The notes under the pieces are model-generated. The model made no database searches. It was not told the origin of the DNA and saw only the letters and a program-made list of their open reading frames with translations. A program made the position numbers and the translations under genes. Positions 42,460 to 46,594 of a stretch of 46,594 nt of DNA are shown here, in pieces (the first letter of the stretch is position 1; each line of letters starts with the position of its first letter). This DNA comes from Pseudoprimorskyibacter sp. GTDB taxonomy: Bacteria; Pseudomonadota; Alphaproteobacteria; Rhodobacterales; Rhodobacteraceae. The stretch covers positions 1 through 46,594 of the forward strand of contig JAQXDR010000017.1 in assembly GCA_029251265.1 (NCBI GenBank). The letters run 5' to 3'.

Positions 42460-43857
42460 ATGTCCTCGACACCTTACAAGCCCCCGTATTTCGGTATTGA
42501 TCCTGAACGTGCAGCCGCGCGGCTCGGGCAACCGGTGGACACGACCAGATTTTCCAAAGCAGCAGCTTTTGCAGCACGTGGCCGGGACGAACTTGCCCGC
42601 AATGGTCATGCTCCGGATGGTCAGAAACGCCTGCGCCGGTTTTCAACATGGGAAATCTGTCGGTATCTGATCCCGGTGGCACCAGCCCATTTCCGGCGGG
42701 TTTTGCGTGGCAATCCTGATTTGCCGCAGGGGCAAGGTCAGGGCAATACCCGCTGGTTTACCTTGTCCGAAGTGATGGATTTGCGGGCCCATTTTGCAGC
42801 CGAAGGAATGGCAACGCGGGAATACCAGCCCTTTCGACCCGATGGGCTGGATGCCAAAATTCTGGCTGTGGCTAATTTCAAGGGGGGGGTGGGCAAGACG
42901 TCAACCTGCGCGCATCTGGCCATGTCGGCGGCGTTGGATGGCTACAAGGTATTGGTGATCGACCTCGACAGTCAGGGCTCGCTCACCTCTATTCTGGGGG
43001 GGCGGATCGAGGATGAATGGCAAACCGTCTTTCCCCTATTGGCACGTGATTTCGCCGAACATCTGGCAACGGAAAATACAGCCCGCGTCAGTCGTGGAGA
43101 GAGCGCCTTGCCGCTGGATGAGACCCTCACAGAAGCCAGCCGTGTTTCGTCGCGAAACCTCGTGCAGAAAACCCATTGGCCAAACATCGATCTGATCGGG
43201 GCGCAACTGAACCTGTATTGGGCGGAATTCCAGATACCGGTCTGGCGGATGCAAAGCCGCAGCTGGCCGTTGTGGGACGGGTTGACCAATGCGCTTGAAA
43301 CGGGGGGGCTGCTGCAGGAATACGATCTGGTGTTATTGGACACCCCCCCTGCCCTGGGATATCTGACGATCAACGCGCTGGCAGCGGCCGATATCCTGCT
43401 CGTGCCTTTGGGCGCGTCCTTTCTCGAGTTCGACAGCACCGGCCGGTTTTTCGATATGCTGTATTCCACATTTGCCAGTATCGAAGACGGTGAAAACACA
43501 CAGCGTCGCCGCGCCGGACTGGATGAAATCCGCTTTGAATGGGATGCCGTCCGGACCTTGATCACCCGTTATGATGCTGCACAGCAGGCAGATCTTGCCA
43601 ATGTAGAGCAAGCCTACTTTGGTGATCTTATGGCCAGCTACCGCCAGGAGCTGACCGCTATGGTGGGTCAGGCCGGCGAGCAGGTGAATGGCATCTATGA
43701 GACAGATTATCGCGAATTCAACCGCGAGACCTGGGTTCGGGGGCGCGAGACCTTTGACCGCACATGGGCGGAAGTCAAAGAACTGATTGTGGGAAGCTGG
43801 TGGCGCGACATGCAGGCCATCAAGGACGAAGAGGAGGCCCGGGATGGCCAAGCGTAA
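42460..43857 (+). CDS. parA: Plasmid partition ATPase ParA
   Basis: The 465-residue protein has an N-terminal winged-helix region (about 60-115; RRFSTWEICRYLIPVAPAHFRRVLRG) and a ParA ATPase domain with deviant Walker A KGGVGKT (141-147), VLVIDLDSQGSL, and LVLLDTPPALGYLTINAL. The N-terminal DNA-binding part marks a type Ia ParA that also represses its own operon. The ATG follows AGG at short spacing. It starts the parAB operon and diverges from rep. A near-consensus parS lies inside the gene at 43144-43158. Confidence 0.95.
   Translation: MSSTPYKPPYFGIDPERAAARLGQPVDTTRFSKAAAFAARGRDELARNGHAPDGQKRLRRFSTWEICRYLIPVAPAHFRRVLRGNPDLPQGQGQGNTRWFTLSEVMDLRAHFAAEGMATREYQPFRPDGLDAKILAVANFKGGVGKTSTCAHLAMSAALDGYKVLVIDLDSQGSLTSILGGRIEDEWQTVFPLLARDFAEHLATENTARVSRGESALPLDETLTEASRVSSRNLVQKTHWPNIDLIGAQLNLYWAEFQIPVWRMQSRSWPLWDGLTNALETGGLLQEYDLVLLDTPPALGYLTINALAAADILLVPLGASFLEFDSTGRFFDMLYSTFASIEDGENTQRRRAGLDEIRFEWDAVRTLITRYDAAQQADLANVEQAYFGDLMASYRQELTAMVGQAGEQVNGIYETDYREFNRETWVRGRETFDRTWAEVKELIVGSWWRDMQAIKDEEEARDGQA
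43144..43158. other. parS-like palindrome inside parA
   Basis: GTTTCGTCGCGAAAC differs by one base from the palindrome GTTTCGCnGCGAAAC found three times downstream of parB. It may be a weak ParB-binding site or chance conservation in coding sequence. Confidence 0.4.
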
Positions 43858-44929
43858 AAAGATCTCTGCCCCCTCACCAGAGGCGCTGCAAGCGATGGAG
43901 GACGGCTTTGCCCGTGCGGCACCAGCCCCCTCGGCCACCGGCGCCATGGCTCCAATCGCGCAGATCGCCGGGGAAACCGCGCATCTGGCAGATCCGCTGC
44001 CTGCACAAAGCCGCCGCGATACCGCCGAAGCTGAGGCCTATCGCACGGCGCGGGACGCAGGGCGCATTGTGCTGACACTGGCGTTGGATGATATCGATGA
44101 CGATGCCATGATCCGTGATCGTACGGTGCTGGATGCACAAGACCTTGATGAGCTGAAGGGGGCCATTGCGGCGCACGGGTTGCGCGCGCCAATCGAGGTT
44201 TTTGCACAAGATGGCCCCCGTCCCTATGGTTTGCTGTCAGGATACCGGCGTCTGCGGGCCTTTCGTGATCTGGCGGCGCTGACCAATGATCCTGCCTATG
44301 CCTCCATCCCTGCGTTTATACGCGACCCCGAGGCCATGGGCGGCGCCTTTGCTGCCATGGTCGAAGAAAATGAAATCCGTTCTGCGCTGTCGCATTTCGA
44401 ACGTGGCCGTATCGCGGTTATCGCTGCACAACAGGGCGCCTTTGTCAGTTCGGATGCGGCAGTTGCCAGTCTGTTTTCTCAAGCGTCCAAAGCCAAGCGA
44501 TCCAAAATACGCTCCTTTGCTGTCATTTTTGAAGAGCTGGGCGATTGTCTGGCGTTTCCCGAACTGTTGAAAGAACGCGAAGGTCTGCGCCTTGCCGCGG
44601 CTCTGCGGGGTGGGGCGGAGCGCGCGCTGCGCACCGCGCTGGACGCAGCAGCCGCGCAGACGCCTGATCAGGAATGGGCGGCGTTAAAGCCGGTGATTGA
44701 AGCCTCCGAGGCAGCCTTGCAGGACAGCCCAAGGCAGGGGCGTCCGCGCAGCACAGGTCTGGCCCCGGGATGGCATGGCAAGGCGCTTGTGCTGGACAGC
44801 GGGATCACGTTGCGTCGTGCGCAGGATGCCACAGGTCACACCATCCGGCTGGAGGGAGCGCATCTGACCCCGGCTCTGGTCGAGGCGGCCATGGAGCGGT
44901 TGGCCTATTTGCTTGATACGCCTGATTAG
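43844..44929 (+). CDS. parB: Plasmid partition protein ParB
   Basis: The 361-residue protein has a basic start (MAKRKK), a ParB N-domain (about 75-190) with LKGAIAAHGLRAPIEVFAQ and the CTP-binding arginine patch in LLSGYRRLRAFRDL, a central helical region with VEENEIRSALSHFERGRIAVIAAQQG, and a C-terminal part rich in Ala/Arg. The ATG at 43844 lies inside the end of parA (14-base overlap) with GAGGAGG upstream. It should bind the palindromes at 44982, 45641 and 45708. Confidence 0.93.
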   Translation: MAKRKKISAPSPEALQAMEDGFARAAPAPSATGAMAPIAQIAGETAHLADPLPAQSRRDTAEAEAYRTARDAGRIVLTLALDDIDDDAMIRDRTVLDAQDLDELKGAIAAHGLRAPIEVFAQDGPRPYGLLSGYRRLRAFRDLAALTNDPAYASIPAFIRDPEAMGGAFAAMVEENEIRSALSHFERGRIAVIAAQQGAFVSSDAAVASLFSQASKAKRSKIRSFAVIFEELGDCLAFPELLKEREGLRLAAALRGGAERALRTALDAAAAQTPDQEWAALKPVIEASEAALQDSPRQGRPRSTGLAPGWHGKALVLDSGITLRRAQDATGHTIRLEGAHLTPALVEAAMERLAYLLDTPD

Positions 44930-44938
44930 ACCGGGTGT

Positions 44939-44967
44939 GATCTGCCGCACGCAGGGTTTGGCAGATC
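44939..44967. terminator. Inverted repeat after parB
   Basis: GATCTGCC (44939-44946) and GGCAGATC (44960-44967) form an 8-base perfect stem with a 13-base loop, followed on the plus strand by TTT. It lies 10 bases after the parB stop and before the first parS, and is a plausible parAB terminator. Confidence 0.5.
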
Positions 44968-44981
44968 TTTACATCCGTGTG

Positions 44982-44996
44982 GTTTCGCCGCGAAAC
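44982..44996. other. Candidate parS centromere site 1
   Basis: GTTTCGCCGCGAAAC is a 15-base palindrome with a free central base, flanked by an extra G/C pair (17 bases in all). It follows parB. Identical or central-base-swapped copies occur at 45641 and 45708. Confidence 0.78.
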
Positions 44997-45040
44997 CCTG
45001 CGTGTCCATCTTTTGTAGGGGGGACGGACCCGGGGGGTGT

Positions 45041-45460
45041 TTATCCCCTGCGCAGTGCCAGATAGGCTGCCACACCGCTTGATACCGAACAAAAGACCAG
45101 ACCTTCGCCCAGAAAGCCCACCAAGGCGAGGGCGGGAAACCCGGTTATTGTCCACAAAAAGACAAGGCCGGTTGTTCCATAGGCTGCGATTCCGACCAAG
45201 GCGCCATTACGGATTGCGAGACGGTACTGTGTCTGTTCGATGGCAGGTTCGACTGCAAGCTTGAGCAGCACAGCCGCGATCATCATAAAGAAAATCACGA
45301 TTGTCCAAGCATGGTTGGGCTGCTGAGACATCACATCGCGAATGCCTGCCTGTTCATACAGGCGGCCCATGAACGCCAGACCGAACGAGAGCTGATAGGC
45401 AATATCTACGACGATATAGGTGACAAAGATCACGGCGAATTGTGTGGGCCAGGGTCTCAT
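45041..45460 (-). CDS. Small inner-membrane protein, DUF2177-like
   Basis: The 139-residue protein has four hydrophobic segments (about 8-30, 50-68, 82-105 and 108-130). The stretch AIRNGALVGIAAYGTTGLVFLWTITG resembles the DUF2177 core, and the N-terminal VDIAYQLSFGLAFMGRLY also fits, though the family's usual aspartate in the third helix is replaced. Function is unknown. GAGGAG lies 9 bases before the ATG at 45460; the frame opens 34 codons earlier. The gene sits between candidate parS sites, converging on parB. Confidence 0.72.
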   Translation of the reverse strand: MRPWPTQFAVIFVTYIVVDIAYQLSFGLAFMGRLYEQAGIRDVMSQQPNHAWTIVIFFMMIAAVLLKLAVEPAIEQTQYRLAIRNGALVGIAAYGTTGLVFLWTITGFPALALVGFLGEGLVFCSVSSGVAAYLALRRG

Positions 45461-45640
45461 GTAACGGGTCTCCTCAGGTGTGTGTGGGTGTGGTCGGGGC
45501 CAGACCACACCGGGGCATTCCACATCCAGTCTACCAGACAGCGCGATGCCAGCCCACACCAATCGGGGCAGGGGGGACGTGCCGCTGTTGGCCGGTTCAT
45601 GATCCGCGCGCCGGTCTTACGAAATCTCAAGGGGTGTGTG

Positions 45641-45655
45641 GTTTCGCCGCGAAAC
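45641..45655. other. Candidate parS centromere site 2
   Basis: GTTTCGCCGCGAAAC, identical to site 1 including the flanking G (45640) and C (45656). It is 67 bases from site 3. Confidence 0.78.
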
Positions 45656-45707
45656 CGGTCGAGTCTGATTGGATATGAGGCCCCTTTTCAAGGATTGGTG
45701 TTGCGTG

Positions 45708-45722
45708 GTTTCGCGGCGAAAC
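45708..45722. other. Candidate parS centromere site 3
   Basis: GTTTCGCGGCGAAAC, the same palindrome with the central base swapped, equivalent to site 2 read on the other strand. The outer GG/CC pair of sites 1 and 2 is lost on one side (GG before, CG after). Confidence 0.75.
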
Positions 45723-45803
45723 GCACGGTTGGGAAACGTGGCCTTCATCACAAAACGGCTTCAATTCCCGAGCGATTGCGCGTGATCCAAGGAGATGGTG
45801 TCG

Positions 45804-46594
45804 ATGACCGAACAGACAGTGGTATTAGGTGGAGAACCTGCCTGGGATATAACGGTGAGTTATGAAATAGGGGATGCCGTCACCCACGCAGATCAGACGT
45901 GGCAGGCGCGAGAGGCCAATGTCGCGGTCGTTCCGGGTACTGATACGGCTGTCTGGATGCAGATGGCGGGTGGCTTTGATCTCGAGACATATTACACGCT
46001 TTTGGCAGATGTGATTGCCGCAGGCGAAGCCTCGGCCGCGACGGCGGCGGGCAATGCGTTGCATGACACTGTGATGGTGCATGACCTGCCGATGCTGGCG
46101 GCTGATACCACCATAGAGTACGGCACGGGCTCTCCGGTGTTTGTGCAGCCGGGTCATCTGGTGCGGACATCCCGTGAGGGCCTTGTGTATGTTGTGGCGG
46201 ATCCGGCGGCGACAGATCATCAGGTCACGACCCCGGGAGGGGTCAAGCTGTACGTCGAGCCTGTATCAGGCGAGATCTGGGACCGGCAGTGGTTTGATAT
46301 AGCCGATGATGCCACACGGGTGCAGGCGGCCATCGATTTTTCGGTCAAATACCAGCTGGACAAGGATGCGCCCATCAAGGTCAAGGTCTTTGGTCAGTAC
46401 ACCATGAACAAGCCGATCGGGTTGTATTCCTTTGATGGCAGTCAGTTTCGATATGCCTCTGTCCATCTGGAAGCGCCAGCAGGGGGGTATGTCAACAATC
46501 AGCGCACGACATTTACGTTTACGGATGGCCAAAACCCCGGGATTGTTGTGCAGCGCAATCGCAACAGCGTGATCCGCAATATCTCGATCAAGGG
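45804..46594 (+). CDS. Beta-helix-like surface protein with carbohydrate-binding-like N-terminus (runs off right edge)
   Basis: An open frame of 263 codons continues past the window. The ATG at 45804 has GGAG 9 bases upstream; an ATG three codons earlier touches that GGAG and is unlikely. Residues about 14-55 (YEIGDAVTHADQTWQAREAN, then P and W) resemble a CBM5/12-type module. Later parts (DDATRVQAAIDFSVKY, then YTMNKPIGLYSF and NRNSVIRNISIKG) look like the first turns of a right-handed pectate-lyase-like beta-helix. No signal peptide is visible. Tailspike-like or polysaccharide-acting proteins have this form. The catalytic part, if any, is not in the window. Confidence 0.65.
   Translation, partial: MTEQTVVLGGEPAWDITVSYEIGDAVTHADQTWQAREANVAVVPGTDTAVWMQMAGGFDLETYYTLLADVIAAGEASAATAAGNALHDTVMVHDLPMLAADTTIEYGTGSPVFVQPGHLVRTSREGLVYVVADPAATDHQVTTPGGVKLYVEPVSGEIWDRQWFDIADDATRVQAAIDFSVKYQLDKDAPIKVKVFGQYTMNKPIGLYSFDGSQFRYASVHLEAPAGGYVNNQRTTFTFTDGQNPGIVVQRNRNSVIRNISIK

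Larger units (their letters stand above)
45461..45803. other. Intergenic region holding two parS sites
   Basis: The 343 bases between the small membrane protein and the beta-helix gene contain parS candidates 2 and 3 and presumably divergent promoters. Open frames here have no family signature. No other repeat was seen. Confidence 0.5.

Noticed and set aside
44982-45722. Repeated palindromes as a CRISPR array or transposon ends
   Set aside because: Spacing is irregular (659 and 67 bases), there are no uniform spacers and no transposase or cas genes. A parS function next to parAB explains them better.

Overview
The window looks like part of a large plasmid from an alphaproteobacterium of the Roseobacter/Rhodobacterales type. 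It is GC-rich and has an iteron-controlled Rep_3-type initiator next to parA and parB. It also carries families common in that group: IalB, DUF1403, DUF1826 and M81. No rRNA, tRNA, CRISPR array, insertion sequence, relaxase or type IV secretion gene was seen. The lineage and plasmid assignment is inferred from gene content; no search was run.

Positions 1-2028: an autotransporter-like surface protein runs off the left edge (minus strand). A small PAAR spike-tip protein and a periplasmic IalB-family protein follow on the plus strand.

Positions 2070-30829: nearly one continuous minus-strand block holds a type VI secretion system (T6SS). Read in its own direction it is: SAM-methyltransferase-like gene, Ser/Thr kinase (PpkA type), PI-PLC-like candidate effector, tssA, tssB, tssC, hcp, tagJ, tssE, tssF, tssG, clpV, vgrG, a small unknown gene, fha, tssK, tssL-OmpA, tssM, tagF, a PP2C phosphatase, and a membrane-anchored M15 peptidase resembling TagX. 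All core parts are present except the TssJ lipoprotein; the peptidoglycan-binding OmpA domain on TssL may partly compensate. Kinase, phosphatase, FHA protein and TagF form a threonine-phosphorylation control circuit. The kinase and TssL share an RTVI-x-P motif at the same distance from the N-terminus, a likely phosphosite for the FHA domain.

Positions 31238-36318: a COG0523 GTPase plus DUF1826 pair (metal homeostasis), then a WGR protein and, on the opposite strand, ScpB and DUF1403. A tyrosine recombinase follows, with a loxP-like 13-7-13 inverted repeat just upstream.

Positions 36342-40289: a DUF418 membrane protein, an M81 (MlrC-like) metallopeptidase and UDP-GlcNAc 2-epimerase (wecB).

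Positions 40400-45803: the plasmid backbone. The initiator gene (minus) and parAB (plus) diverge from an origin with 22-bp-period iterons and an inverted operator pair. Candidate parS palindromes lie downstream of parB, plus one near-match inside parA. A small membrane protein gene sits among them. The window ends inside a beta-helix-like surface protein (plus strand).
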